Shown: positions 27,518 to 35,139 of the stretch, in pieces
How positions within the stretch are numbered: the first letter of the stretch is position 1
How the letters are laid out: each line of letters starts with the position of its first letter
NCBI GenBank assembly: GCA_016124615.1
Contig: WGNF01000004.1
Coordinates: 282,659 to 346,658 of the forward strand
Reading direction: 5' to 3'
DNA: 64,000 nt
Source: Paracoccaceae bacterium
GTDB lineage: Bacteria; Pseudomonadota; Alphaproteobacteria; Rhodobacterales; Rhodobacteraceae
Translations under genes and position numbers: made by a program
The notes under the pieces: generated by a model
The model's database searches: none
Told to the model about the DNA's origin: nothing
Seen by the model: the letters and a program-made list of their open reading frames with translations, nothing else

Positions 27518-28151
27518 CGAAACCCGCCTGCGCGACGAGATCTGCCGCGTCGGCCGCTCGCTGTTCGACCGTGGCCTGACGGCCGGATCCAGCGGCAACA
27601 TCTCGGCCCGGCTGCCCGAGGGTGGCTGGCTGATGACGCCCACCAATGCCTGCCTCGGCACGCTCGATCCGGCGCGGCTGTCGCGGTTCGACGCGGGCGG
27701 GCGGTTCGTTTCGGGCGACGCGCCGACCAAGGAATCCTTCCTGCATTTCTCGATGTACGACGAACGCGCGACGGCGGGCGCCGTCGTTCACCTGCATTCG
27801 CCGCATTCCACCGCCGTAAGCATCCTGCGCGACATCGACTCCGCCGACGTGCTGCCCGCGCTGACGGCCTATCATGTCATGCGGGTCGGAAAGCTGCCGC
27901 TGGTGCCCTATTTCGCGCCCGGCGACCCCGATCTGGCCCATGCCGTGCGCGCCCTCGCCGGGCAGCATCATGCGGTGCTGCTGGCCAATCATGGCCCGGT
28001 GGTTGCCGGAACCTCGCTGACCGACGCGCAATACGCCACTGAAGAACTGGAGCAGACCGCGCGGCTGTTTCTGCTGCTGCAGGGTCAGGCGATCCGCCCG
28101 CTGACACCCGCCCAGATCGCCGACCTCAAAGCCCGCTTCAAGCTTTCCTGA
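27510..28151 (+). CDS. otnC: 3-oxo-tetronate 4-phosphate decarboxylase (class II aldolase fold)
   Basis: The 213-residue protein shows GLTAGSSGNISARLP, PTNACLG, the zinc-site VHLHSPHSTAVS and FAPGDPDLAHAV and NHGPVVAG with the third histidine, all typical of class II aldolase/OtnC proteins. It converts 3-oxo-tetronate 4-phosphate to dihydroxyacetone phosphate and CO2, completing the pathway begun by LtnD, OtnI and OtnK. Overlap with otnK implies coupled translation. Confidence 0.92.
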   Translation: MSDETRLRDEICRVGRSLFDRGLTAGSSGNISARLPEGGWLMTPTNACLGTLDPARLSRFDAGGRFVSGDAPTKESFLHFSMYDERATAGAVVHLHSPHSTAVSILRDIDSADVLPALTAYHVMRVGKLPLVPYFAPGDPDLAHAVRALAGQHHAVLLANHGPVVAGTSLTDAQYATEELEQTARLFLLLQGQAIRPLTPAQIADLKARFKLS

Positions 28152-28173
28152 CACAGTCCAAGGGAGACCCCGG

Positions 28174-29064
28174 ATGACCCAACCCGAAACGATCGGCTTC
28201 ATCGGCGTCGGCCTGATGGGGCACGGCATGGCGAAGAACATCGTCGAAAAAGGCTATAAGCTGAGCGTGATCGCGCACCGCAACCGGGGCCCGGTCGATG
28301 ACCTCGTGGCGCGCGGCGCAACCGAGGCCGCCAACCTGCCAGAGCTTGCGCGGGCCTCCACCGTCATCTTAATGTGCCTGACCGGCGCGTCCGAGGCCGC
28401 CGCCGCTGTGGCCGCGATGAAAGCTGATCTGGCCCCCGGAACGGTGATCGTCGATTGCTCGACCGGCGAGCCCACGGTGACCCAGCGGCTGGCCGAAGAG
28501 ATGGCGGCGCAGGGCGTGGCCTATGCCGACGCACCGCTGAGCCGCACGCCGAAGGAGGCGTGGGAAGGGACGCTCGACTGCATGGTGGGCGCCGAACCGG
28601 CGGTGTTCGACCGCATCCGGCCGGTGATCGCCACCTGGGCCGGCAAGATCGTGCACATCGGCGGGATTGGCGACGGCCACCGGATGAAGCTGCTGAACAA
28701 CTTCATCTCGCTCGGCTACGGCGCGCTTTATGCCGAGGCGCTGACGCTGGCGAAGAAGGTCGGTATTCCGGTTGAAACCTTTGACAAGGTAATCCGGGGC
28801 GGCCGGATGGATTGCGGGTTCTACCAGACCTTCATGGGCTACGCGCTGGAGGGGAACCGCGAGGCGCACCGGTTCACTCTGGCGAACGCCTACAAGGACA
28901 TGCGCTACGTCGAAAGCATGGCCAATGCCGCGATGGTCACGACCACGGTCGCCAGCGCGGTGAAGAACAGCTTTGCGCTGGCGATGGCGACGGGCGGCGC
29001 GGGCGCCGAGGATTACGTGCCCCATCTTGTCGATTTTGTCGCAAGGGCGAACGGCGCCGGCTAA
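28174..29064 (+). CDS. NAD(P)-dependent beta-hydroxyacid dehydrogenase of the tetronate operon
   Basis: The 296-residue protein has GFIGVGLMGHGMAKNIVEKGY, VDCSTGEPTVTQRLAEEM, ADAPLSRTPKEAWEGTLD and catalytic lysine in GDGHRMKLLNNFISLGYGALYAEAL. It belongs with 2-hydroxy-3-oxopropionate reductase and related dehydrogenases. Being the third gene after otnK-otnC (22 nt gap, AAGGGAGA ribosome site), it may act on D-threonate/D-erythronate or another C4 acid entering the same pathway, complementing LtnD. The exact substrate cannot be read. Confidence 0.87.
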   Translation: MTQPETIGFIGVGLMGHGMAKNIVEKGYKLSVIAHRNRGPVDDLVARGATEAANLPELARASTVILMCLTGASEAAAAVAAMKADLAPGTVIVDCSTGEPTVTQRLAEEMAAQGVAYADAPLSRTPKEAWEGTLDCMVGAEPAVFDRIRPVIATWAGKIVHIGGIGDGHRMKLLNNFISLGYGALYAEALTLAKKVGIPVETFDKVIRGGRMDCGFYQTFMGYALEGNREAHRFTLANAYKDMRYVESMANAAMVTTTVASAVKNSFALAMATGGAGAEDYVPHLVDFVARANGAG

Positions 29065-29140
29065 GGCCGCCGCCCGCTTTTCCGGTGCATCTGCCTAGGA
29101 ATCATGCCATGCTGCGCCGCAGCATTGGCGGAGGGTCGGC

Positions 29141-29773
29141 ATGGCGGGCAAAGTCATCACGGTGGCGCAGCAGAAGGGCGGCAGCGGCAAGACCACGCTG
29201 GCGGTCAATCTGGCAGTGGCATTCGGGCGCCGCGGCCTGACGGTGGCGTTGCTGGATACCGATCCGCAGGGCAGCCTTGGCCGCTGGTTCATGGCCCGTC
29301 GCGAACGACTGGGCGCCGCCGGGATGGAGTTTTCCACCGCCTCGGCCTGGGGCGTGTCCTACGAATGCGAGAAGCTGCGCAAGGTGGTCGATATTGTGCT
29401 GGTCGACACGCCGCCCAAGGTCGATGCCGACCTACGCCCCGCGCTACGCGAGGCCGATCTGATCCTGGTGCCGGTCGCGGCGAGCCATGTCGACCTCTGG
29501 GCTACCGAAGGCGTGCTGGACCTTGCCGCAAGGGAACGCAAGCGGGCAACCATCGTGCTCAATCGCGCCAAGGCGGGCACCCGGCTGGCCGAAGAGGTCG
29601 CGCTGGCCGCAGCGGAATTGTCGGCGGAACTGATGGCCGCGCGGTTCGCCAACCGGGTCGTCTATGCCGAAACGCTAGGGCAGGGTCTTGGCGCGCAAGA
29701 GGCAGGCCGCAGCGCCGCCACCACCGAAGTCGAGGCGATGGCCGAGGAAGTTCTGGCCTTGCTGGCCGATTGA
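29141..29773 (+). CDS. Orphan ParA-family ATPase
   Basis: The 210-residue protein has the deviant Walker A QQKGGSGKTTLAVNLA, Walker A' DTDPQGSLGRW and Walker B IVLVDTPP of the ParA/MinD superfamily. There is no parB or centromere-like repeat beside it, so it is not a chromosome or plasmid partition locus of the usual type. Similar orphan ParA proteins in Rhodobacteraceae may position protein clusters. GAGGGT precedes the ATG. Confidence 0.88.
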   Translation: MAGKVITVAQQKGGSGKTTLAVNLAVAFGRRGLTVALLDTDPQGSLGRWFMARRERLGAAGMEFSTASAWGVSYECEKLRKVVDIVLVDTPPKVDADLRPALREADLILVPVAASHVDLWATEGVLDLAARERKRATIVLNRAKAGTRLAEEVALAAAELSAELMAARFANRVVYAETLGQGLGAQEAGRSAATTEVEAMAEEVLALLAD

Positions 29774-29778
29774 ACCGC

Positions 29779-29964
29779 TCAGCCCGTCGGGCCGCGCAGG
29801 ATCAGCATCCAGAACGCATAGGCGGCCGCCGCGCCAAACAGCAGCGCCCAGCTTGCATTGCCGCCCCACAATTCGAGACAGGACCAGGCCGCGGGCACCA
29901 GCACGGTCGCCCAACGGCGCCAGACCGGGCGGAAGAACGGATCGTTGGGGTCAAGGAACTGCAT
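29779..29964 (-). CDS. Small membrane protein, function unknown
   Basis: The 61-residue product starts MQFLDPNDPFFRPVWRRW and has two hydrophobic segments (WATVLVPAAWSCLEL and WALLFGAAAAYAFWMLIL). It is convergent with the ParA gene, 5 nt away. The aromatic-rich start and compact two-helix form look real, but no family is recognised. Confidence 0.6.
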   Translation of the reverse strand: MQFLDPNDPFFRPVWRRWATVLVPAAWSCLELWGGNASWALLFGAAAAYAFWMLILRGPTG

Positions 29965-30064
29965 CCCGCGACCCTACCCCGCGGCCCGCGCGTGGGGAAG
30001 GCCGTTTACAGCCTGCCCGGCGCCGGGCGATACTTGCCGGGCGCGCGACCCAGAGGAGGAGCCG

Positions 30065-30382
30065 ATGCCCACCATTGCCCCCGATTTTCATGGCCAGACC
30101 GTGCTGACCACCTTCGAGATGACGCCCGGCACCTGTGCCGACCTGCTGGACGAGCTGAAGGACGCCTATGCCACCTTCATCCGGCACCAGCCGGGGTTCA
30201 TCGACGCTGGCCTGCATGTGAACGACGCGCAGACCCGGATCGCGAATTACTCCAAGTGGCGGCGGCGCGAGGATTTTCAGGCGATGCTGCGCAGCCCCGA
30301 GATGCGCGAGCGCAACCGCCGTATCGCCGCGCTGTGCTCGCGGTTCGAGCCGGTCATGTATGAGGTCGCGGCAGTGTTCTGA
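30065..30382 (+). CDS. Antibiotic biosynthesis monooxygenase (ABM) domain protein
   Basis: The 105-residue protein fits the dimeric alpha-beta barrel of the ABM family: VLTTFEMTPGTCADLLDELKDAYATFIRHQPGFIDAGLHVN, ANYSKWRRREDFQAML and the terminal FEPVMYEVAAVF. Members are heme-degrading or cofactor-free monooxygenases or stress proteins. AGAGGAG precedes ATG 30065. Role unknown. Confidence 0.82.
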   Translation: MPTIAPDFHGQTVLTTFEMTPGTCADLLDELKDAYATFIRHQPGFIDAGLHVNDAQTRIANYSKWRRREDFQAMLRSPEMRERNRRIAALCSRFEPVMYEVAAVF

Positions 30383-30409
30383 CGGCAACGAAGCCGAGAC
30401 CGTTAGTGA

Positions 30410-30450
30410 GCAATGCAATTGCTGCATCGCGGCATTCTGCATTGCGGCAT
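30410..30450. repeat. Short repeats upstream of the DUF1127 gene
   Basis: An inverted repeat GCAAT-GCA-ATTGC (30410-30422) is followed by two near-identical 13-mers TGCAT[C/T]GCGGCAT at 30423-30435 and 30438-30450, 15 bp apart. They lie about 65-100 bp before the DUF1127 start, where a transcription factor could bind. No regulator is assigned. Confidence 0.4.
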
Positions 30451-30513
30451 AGCCCCGGCGGCGAAAATGGCCATATGATGCAGTGAAATGATGAGACGGA
30501 AAGGAACTGCAAG

Positions 30514-30744
30514 ATGGCCTACGCAAATGTTGGCAAATCGTCGTATCAATGGGCATCGGCCCTTGTCCCCGACCTTCGTTCGTCGCTCGACCGGGTGCGC
30601 GAAGGCTATGAACGTCGGCAAAGCTACCTGAAGATCGTGCGCGAACTCGTGGCGATGAGCGATCGCGATCTGGCCGATATCGGCATTCGCCGCGACGACA
30701 TCCACGATGTCGCGAAAGGCGGGCAGGGCCGGACCATCGTGTGA
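30514..30744 (+). CDS. DUF1127 family small protein
   Basis: The 76-residue protein ends with YLKIVRELVAMSDRDLADIGIRRDDIHDVAK, the conserved DUF1127 core. These arginine-rich small proteins are common in alphaproteobacteria; some bind RNA and affect phosphate or carbon metabolism. AAAGGA lies before the ATG. A strong intrinsic terminator follows. Confidence 0.88.
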   Translation: MAYANVGKSSYQWASALVPDLRSSLDRVREGYERRQSYLKIVRELVAMSDRDLADIGIRRDDIHDVAKGGQGRTIV

Positions 30745-30789
30745 CCCGGCAAGACACGCACCGCGGCGCCAGATACGCCGCAGACCTTC

Positions 30790-30825
30790 AAAGGGCCCGC
30801 TCTGATCGCAGAGCCGGGCCCTTTT
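30790..30825 (+). terminator. Intrinsic terminator after the DUF1127 gene
   Basis: AAAGGGCCCG (30790-30799) pairs with CGGGCCCTTT (30815-30824), extended by CTCTG/CAGAG with one bulged C and a 4-nt ATCG loop, followed by TC. The stem is long and GC-rich with flanking A and T runs. Confidence 0.8.
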
Positions 30826-30912
30826 CAGTACGCGGGGTGGTGCGGCAAGCGCACGGCCACAAAAACGAAAACAGCCGCGAAGCGGCTGATTTTACGTCAC
30901 AATCTGTGTTTA

Positions 30913-30954
30913 GTTGGTGGAGCCAGGGAGGATCGAACTCCCGACCTCTTGAAT
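30913..30954 (-). repeat. attachment-site copy: 42-bp duplicate of the tRNA-Ala 3' half
   Basis: These 42 bp are identical to 32436-32477, which covers the anticodon-loop 3' side, variable loop, T arm, acceptor and CCA of tRNA-Ala(GGC). The 5' half of a tRNA is missing here; the sequence diverges immediately after TTGAAT. This is the pattern left by site-specific integration into the 3' end of a tRNA gene, and marks the outer end of the islet between 30.95 and 32.44 kb. Confidence 0.9.
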
Positions 30955-31123
30955 CCCTGATGAACATGTGGGGCCTCCGTTGTTAGGCACAATCACTTGG
31001 GCGCGCTCGCCAGGATGGGTCAAACGGAGTGTTGTATATGCTTTTCGGGCGACCGCCACTTCTAATGATCGGTTCTACATATGGTAGTAGCATCGGCAGC
31101 TAGCGGAAGGGGTGGAGATCGAC
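30955..31123. other. Non-coding left end of the tRNA-Ala islet
   Basis: This AT-richer stretch lies between the att copy and the first islet gene. A GGAG ribosome site for that gene is at its right end. A TTGTATATGC stretch near 31031 could be part of a promoter. No integrase gene or fragment is visible. Confidence 0.5.
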
Positions 31124-31633
31124 ATGATACAACCTGCCAAGATCAAACTCAAAGTTGGCTCCATCGAGCTCGAATACGAGGGCGACCCCGCATTCCTCAA
31201 GGAAGGGTTAGAGTCCCTGCTGGTCACAATGACCGATCTTGCAAAAATTGCTCCTTCGGAGGAACCTGCCATGGAGCAAGAGCAGGAGGCCACCGTTCCA
31301 AGGGAAAAGACCGTAAAGCCACCTAATGGCCACCAACTTTCCACTTCGACGCTAGCTGCGCATCTGGGAGCAAAGACCTGCCCTGAACTTGTCGTTTGCG
31401 CCCTTGCGAACCTCGAACTCATTCAAGGGAAATCCGGCGCAGTTCGAAAAGAAATCTCGGATCAGATGAAATCCGCGACCGCATACTATAAGTCGAGCAT
31501 GCAGGGCGGAAACCTCACCACGGCTCTTTCAAATCTGACGAAAGCAAAGCGGATCAACGATATTGGCTCGGGACGCTTCTCGTTGAACGCGACTGAAAGA
31601 ACATCGCTCGAGGCGAAGATTGCTGCAATCTAG
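31124..31633 (+). CDS. Islet gene 1: unknown protein with winged-helix-like C-terminus
   Basis: I do not recognise the family. The 169-residue product begins MIQPAKIKLKVGSIELEYEGDPAFL, a beta-rich start; the middle (residues 40-70) is a charged linker; the C-terminal 90 residues (LSTSTLAAHLGAKTCPELV to LSNLTKAKRINDIG) look helical, like a winged-helix or effector domain. ATG 31124 has GGAG 6 nt upstream; a GTG four codons earlier is also possible. It overlaps the next gene by 14 nt, so the two are translationally coupled. Base composition is more A/T-rich than the chromosome around it. As the upstream partner of a HEPN-like gene it could be an antitoxin or sensor (inference). Confidence 0.8.
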   Translation: MIQPAKIKLKVGSIELEYEGDPAFLKEGLESLLVTMTDLAKIAPSEEPAMEQEQEATVPREKTVKPPNGHQLSTSTLAAHLGAKTCPELVVCALANLELIQGKSGAVRKEISDQMKSATAYYKSSMQGGNLTTALSNLTKAKRINDIGSGRFSLNATERTSLEAKIAAI

Positions 31634-32342
31634 TGACCTCAAAGAGTGGCTCCAGAAAGAGATCGCCAAGCTGGACAAAGTTCTGTTGATCTTGGCTACG
31701 CAAGACTTTCCAGTTTCAGTATCCAAGATCAATGAGATTGCGGAAGCCGACGGCTTCCGCGCCATGAGGAAGTGGAACATATCCGCCATTTTAGGAGCGT
31801 CGAAAGGCAAAGCGGTCCGCACCACGGGCTGGGAGATAACCGACACGGGTCGGATGCACTTGCGCACTTTGGGCGTGTCGTCGATCAGCCCCGCCGCAAT
31901 GCAGGTCGCTGTCGATCTGCGCAACCACCTCGCCAAAGTCACAGACACCCAGACGCGCGAGTTCGTCGAAGAGGCGATCAAGTGTCACGAGGCGGAACTC
32001 TACCGCTCGGCCATCGTCATGTCATGGCTCGGTGCTATGGACGTCTTGCAAAAGCATATCCACCAGAGCCATCTCGCCGCGTTCAACGCCGAGGCGCTGC
32101 GAGTGAATACCAAATGGAAAACTGCCGTATCGCAGGATGACATTGGTAAGATGGGTGAAGCCGACTTCTTGGATCGGATCGAAACGCTCTCAATCATCGG
32201 CAAGAACGTCAAGGCGCAGTTGAAAGCCTGCCTCGATCTGCGCAACGGCTGCGGGCATCCGAACAGTTTGAAGGTCTCGGTCAATACGTCAGCTGCCCAA
32301 ATCGAGAAATTGCTGCAAAACGTGTTCGAGAAGTTCTCCTGA
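31620..32342 (+). CDS. Islet gene 2: HEPN-like protein with RN-x3-H motif
   Basis: The 240-residue product starts at TTG 31620, with GAGG 6 nt before it inside gene 1. Residues 1-90 look like a winged-helix domain (TQDFPVSVSKINEIAEADGF to ITDTGRMHLRTLG). Residues 95-240 are all helical and end with LKACLDLRNGCGHPNSLKVS, where R208-N-x3-H213 fits the R-x4-6-H catalytic motif of HEPN ribonucleases and RNA-binding proteins. HEPN domains are frequent in abortive infection, toxin-antitoxin and CRISPR effectors. The motif suggests an RNase effector controlled by gene 1. Not matched to a named system. Confidence 0.82.
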   Translation: MLQSSDLKEWLQKEIAKLDKVLLILATQDFPVSVSKINEIAEADGFRAMRKWNISAILGASKGKAVRTTGWEITDTGRMHLRTLGVSSISPAAMQVAVDLRNHLAKVTDTQTREFVEEAIKCHEAELYRSAIVMSWLGAMDVLQKHIHQSHLAAFNAEALRVNTKWKTAVSQDDIGKMGEADFLDRIETLSIIGKNVKAQLKACLDLRNGCGHPNSLKVSVNTSAAQIEKLLQNVFEKFS

Positions 32343-32435
32343 CAACGCCCAACCCGCCGTCACGCGTTGCGAGCCGCCGTTGTTGCAAAATGGAAAAGGC
32401 GCCCCACAGGACGCCACTTAACCACTTTATGTTGT

Positions 32436-32513
<78 letters not shown>

Positions 32514-32610
32514 CGGGGGTGCGCATCCTTGCGGCTGCGCCCGGGTTATCTAGTGAAGCACGGGGGGCGGCGCAAGCGAAAAACGCAGCCCCTTTCCCCC
32601 CGTCAGAGCC

Positions 32611-32937
32611 TTATTCCTCGTCGCCGGGAACGTCGGCAAGGTCGTCGAGCGAGACGGTATCGTCTTCGTCGTCTTCCAGCAGATCATCGTCGATATCCGC
32701 GTCTTCAGAGGCGACCGGGGCGAGGATGTCGTCATCCGCCTCGATGTCGTCGGTCAGCGTTTCGTCTTCCTTCTCGACCACGGCGCGCGCCATCGCGCTC
32801 GCCGCCTTGCGGCGCGAGACTTCGATGTCGACCACTTCGCCCGTGTAGGGGCTGACGATCGGCGTCCTGTTCAGGTCGTAGAAACGTTTGCCGGTCGTCG
32901 GGCAAATGCGTTTGACGCCCCATTCCGGGTTGGGCAT
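32611..32937 (-). CDS. FYDLN-acid domain protein (TIGR02300 type)
   Basis: The 108-residue protein starts MPNPEWGVKRICPTTGKRFYDLNR, with the FYDLN motif, and then IVSPYTGEVVDIE, and ends in a very acidic tail rich in Asp and Glu. This matches the conserved alphaproteobacterial FYDLN-acid family of unknown function. The N-terminal zinc-ribbon-like half suggests a regulatory or binding role. AGGGGA precedes ATG 32937. Confidence 0.88.
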   Translation of the reverse strand: MPNPEWGVKRICPTTGKRFYDLNRTPIVSPYTGEVVDIEVSRRKAASAMARAVVEKEDETLTDDIEADDDILAPVASEDADIDDDLLEDDEDDTVSLDDLADVPGDEE

Positions 32938-33072
32938 GGATAGTCCCCTTGCATAGATGCGCTGTCCAGAGTCGAGGGCCTTTGCCACAAAGGCGGGGGG
33001 GTGTCAAAGCCTTTTGGCCGCAGCGTGAAGCGGCTAAGGTCTGCGCACCGCATTCAGTGGCCAAAGGGTGTC

Positions 33073-33759
33073 ATGGCAGTTCTTCCCGGCTCTCCTCCGT
33101 TGGCGATCACGCTGCGTCGTTCGGCGCGGGCGCGGCGATTTTCGCTGCGTGTGTCGCGGGTTGACGGGCGGGTGACGCTGTCGCTGCCACCATGGGCGCG
33201 CGAGGCCGAGGCGCTGGCCTTCGCACGTGAGAAAGAGGGCTGGATTCGCGCGGCGCTGGCGCGGATGCCGGCGGGGCGGGCCGTGGTGATGGGCGGCACC
33301 GTGCTGGTGGAGGGGGTTGAGGTCGCGATTCGCCCCGGCACCGGGCGGGCGCCGCGGATCGAGGCGGGGGCGCTGGTGGTGCCGGGCGATGCGGACCGGG
33401 CGGCGGCGCGGGTGGCGGCTTACCTGAAGGTGCTGGCGCGGGCGCGGCTGCAGGCGGCCTGCGACCGGCATGCGGGCGCGCTGGGGCGGCCCTATACCCG
33501 GCTGACGCTGCGCGACACGCGGTCGCGCTGGGGGTCTTGCGCGCCGGACGGGGCGCTGATGTTTTCGTGGCGGCTGGTGATGGCGCCGCCCGAGGTGCTG
33601 GACTATGTCGCGGCGCATGAGGTGGCGCATCTGGCGGAAATGAACCACTCGCCCGCGTTCTGGGCGGTGGTGGCGCGGCTGCTGCCGGGCTATGCCGCGC
33701 CGCGCGCCTGGCTGAAGCGGAACGGGCACGACCTGCACGCGGTCAGCTTCGGGGATTGA
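33073..33759 (+). CDS. YgjP/DUF45-type zinc metallopeptidase
   Basis: The 228-residue protein has RARRFSLRVSRVDGRVTLSLPPWA, the LTLRDTRSRWGSCAPDGALMFSWRLVMAPPEVLDYV stretch, and the zinc motif AAHEVAHLAEMNHSPAFW, all diagnostic of DUF45/YgjP. The family is annotated as a metal-dependent hydrolase; the physiological substrate is unknown. ATG 33073 with AAAGG upstream is used. It is followed by the GntR gene on the same strand. Confidence 0.9.
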   Translation: MAVLPGSPPLAITLRRSARARRFSLRVSRVDGRVTLSLPPWAREAEALAFAREKEGWIRAALARMPAGRAVVMGGTVLVEGVEVAIRPGTGRAPRIEAGALVVPGDADRAAARVAAYLKVLARARLQAACDRHAGALGRPYTRLTLRDTRSRWGSCAPDGALMFSWRLVMAPPEVLDYVAAHEVAHLAEMNHSPAFWAVVARLLPGYAAPRAWLKRNGHDLHAVSFGD

Positions 33760-33771
33760 CCCGGCGGCCGG

Positions 33772-33783
33772 TTGTGATCACAT
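33772..33783. promoter_or_regulatory. TTGTGATCACAT palindrome at the GntR gene start
   Basis: TTGTGATCACAT contains the 10-bp palindrome TGTGATCACA, the same core that occurs twice upstream of sucC. It ends 6 nt before the GntR start codon, in the place of a ribosome binding site, so occupancy would block transcription or translation initiation. Autoregulation by the GntR protein is the simplest reading. Confidence 0.6.
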
Positions 33784-33789
33784 CGGCCC

Positions 33790-34440
33790 ATGCTGTTGCA
33801 AACCCGCCCGTCCGACTCGCTTCTGGCCGCGCATGACCGCGTTTACCGCGCCCTGCGCGGCCAGGTGATGCATGGCGAACTGGCGCCGGGGCAGCCGCTG
33901 ACGCTGCGGGGAATCGCGAAAACATTCGATGTTTCAATGACTCCCGCGCGCGAGGCGGTGCAGCGGCTGGTGGCCGAAGGGGCGCTGACGATGTCGTCGT
34001 CGGGGCGGGTCTCCACCCCGGAACTGTCGAACGAGCGGATCGAGGAGATGGCCTCGATCCGCGCGCTGCTGGAGCCGGAGCTGGCCAGCCGGGCCCTGCC
34101 CCGCGCCCATTTCGCGCTGATCGAGCGGTTGCAGGCGATCAACGCGGCCAATGCCGAGGCCGTCGCCAAGCAGGATGCGGTGGCCTACATCCGCACCAAC
34201 CTGGAGTTTCACCGCACCCTTTACCTGCGCGCGCAGGCCCCGGCGATGCTGGCCATCGCGGAAACCGTCTGGCTGCAACTGGGGCCGACGATGCGGGCGC
34301 TTTACGGCCGCCTGCGCCGCAACGAGCCGCCGCAACACCACCGCATGATCCTCGCCGCGCTGCGGGCGGGCGACGATCCGGGGCTGCGACTGGCGGTGCG
34401 CACCGACGTGACACAGGGGCTCCGGCATCTGACCAGTTGA
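33790..34440 (+). CDS. GntR family transcriptional regulator (FCD subfamily)
   Basis: The 216-residue protein has an N-terminal winged helix (HDRVYRALRGQVMHGELAPGQPLTLRGIAKTFDVSMTPAREAVQRLVAEGAL) and a helical FCD effector domain (EMASIRALLEPELASRAL, NLEFHRTLYLRAQAPAML, HHRMILAALRAGD) with metal/ligand-binding histidines. FadR-subfamily members sense organic acids. The GTGATCAC element at its start and the pair upstream of sucC suggest it responds to a TCA-related acid. No ribosome binding site is obvious, so the message may be leaderless. Confidence 0.9.
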   Translation: MLLQTRPSDSLLAAHDRVYRALRGQVMHGELAPGQPLTLRGIAKTFDVSMTPAREAVQRLVAEGALTMSSSGRVSTPELSNERIEEMASIRALLEPELASRALPRAHFALIERLQAINAANAEAVAKQDAVAYIRTNLEFHRTLYLRAQAPAMLAIAETVWLQLGPTMRALYGRLRRNEPPQHHRMILAALRAGDDPGLRLAVRTDVTQGLRHLTS

Positions 34441-34476
34441 GGGGGCAAGCGGCTGAAAAGGTTGGGAAATCGGGAC

Positions 34477-34517
34477 ACCGATTTCATACCGATTTGGCAC
34501 CGATTTCACACCGATGG
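34477..34517. repeat. 11-bp tandem repeat (ACCGATTT-type), 3.7 copies
   Basis: ACCGATTTCAT, ACCGATTTGGC, ACCGATTTCAC and a partial ACCGATGG follow one another with an exact 11-bp period, one per helical turn. It lies 37 bp downstream of the GntR stop. It may be a regulatory array, an iteron-like site or a simple slippage repeat. Confidence 0.6.
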
Positions 34518-34668
34518 TTGCGGGGTTTGGGGGGCGGTGGAGTTGGGAAGGGTGGGGTTGGTTGCTGCACGTCGTCCCAACGACCGCTTCGAAGCATGGG
34601 CGAACGCGCCCGGGCGATGAGATACGGGTGTCCCTGAACTTTGCCACCACGGATCATATTGCAGCCGA

Positions 34669-35139
34669 CTATCGTAGAGGCATCACCGAACCAGCAGTTG
34701 GCTCGTCTAACTTCACGTTGACTTGGAAGTGCCGAGTGCAAACTTGAAGGATATCCATGAGATCAGCGAAATATCCTTCAGCGTCTTCCTTGGACGGAGG
34801 CTTGGGCAAGTTTCCGACAGGTGTCGGGTATCGGTAGGTTGTGGAGTAGGCGACAAGCTCGATGACACTCTCGAATTTTTCTTTGAACGGACACTCGTCC
34901 GACAATTCATCAAGCATCCGGTCCAGCTGATGGCTGCCGACCTTCTTGCGCACGCTTCCTGCGTCGATGCCCTCGGAGGTGAAAATTGCCATCAGCAAAT
35001 TCTCAGCAGCATAGAACATCAGCGTCGGAGATACTCGATCCGACGGGGAGAGCTTCTTTACGGAGAGGAGGTTATCACAGGCGAGTTTGAGGTGGGTGCC
35101 AATGACCTTGGCTTCACGCGTCAAGCCGGACACCCTCAT
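34669..35139 (-). CDS. HEPN domain protein, partner of the adjacent MNT nucleotidyltransferase
   Basis: The 156-residue helical protein (THLKLACDNLLSVKKL, TLMFYAAENLLMAIF, then VRKKVGSHQLDRMLDEL) fits the HEPN toxin half of MNT-HEPN pairs. R64 and H70 form an R-x5-H arrangement within the usual R-x4-6-H range. In such systems HEPN is an RNase toxin and MNT modifies and neutralises it. The start lies inside the MNT gene (26-nt overlap), so the two are coupled. Composition is A/T-richer than the chromosome. Confidence 0.75.
   Translation of the reverse strand: MRVSGLTREAKVIGTHLKLACDNLLSVKKLSPSDRVSPTLMFYAAENLLMAIFTSEGIDAGSVRKKVGSHQLDRMLDELSDECPFKEKFESVIELVAYSTTYRYPTPVGNLPKPPSKEDAEGYFADLMDILQVCTRHFQVNVKLDEPTAGSVMPLR

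Noticed and set aside
29141..29773. Plasmid or chromosome partition locus
   Set aside because: ParA is present but no parB, parS-like repeats or replication genes are nearby, so an orphan ParA is the safer call.
30913..30954. A second tRNA-Ala gene
   Set aside because: Only the 3' half is present and the sequence departs at the anticodon loop, so it cannot fold as a tRNA; it is an att duplicate.
34477..34517. CRISPR array
   Set aside because: The repeat unit is 11 bp without spacers and there are no cas genes; it is a simple tandem repeat.
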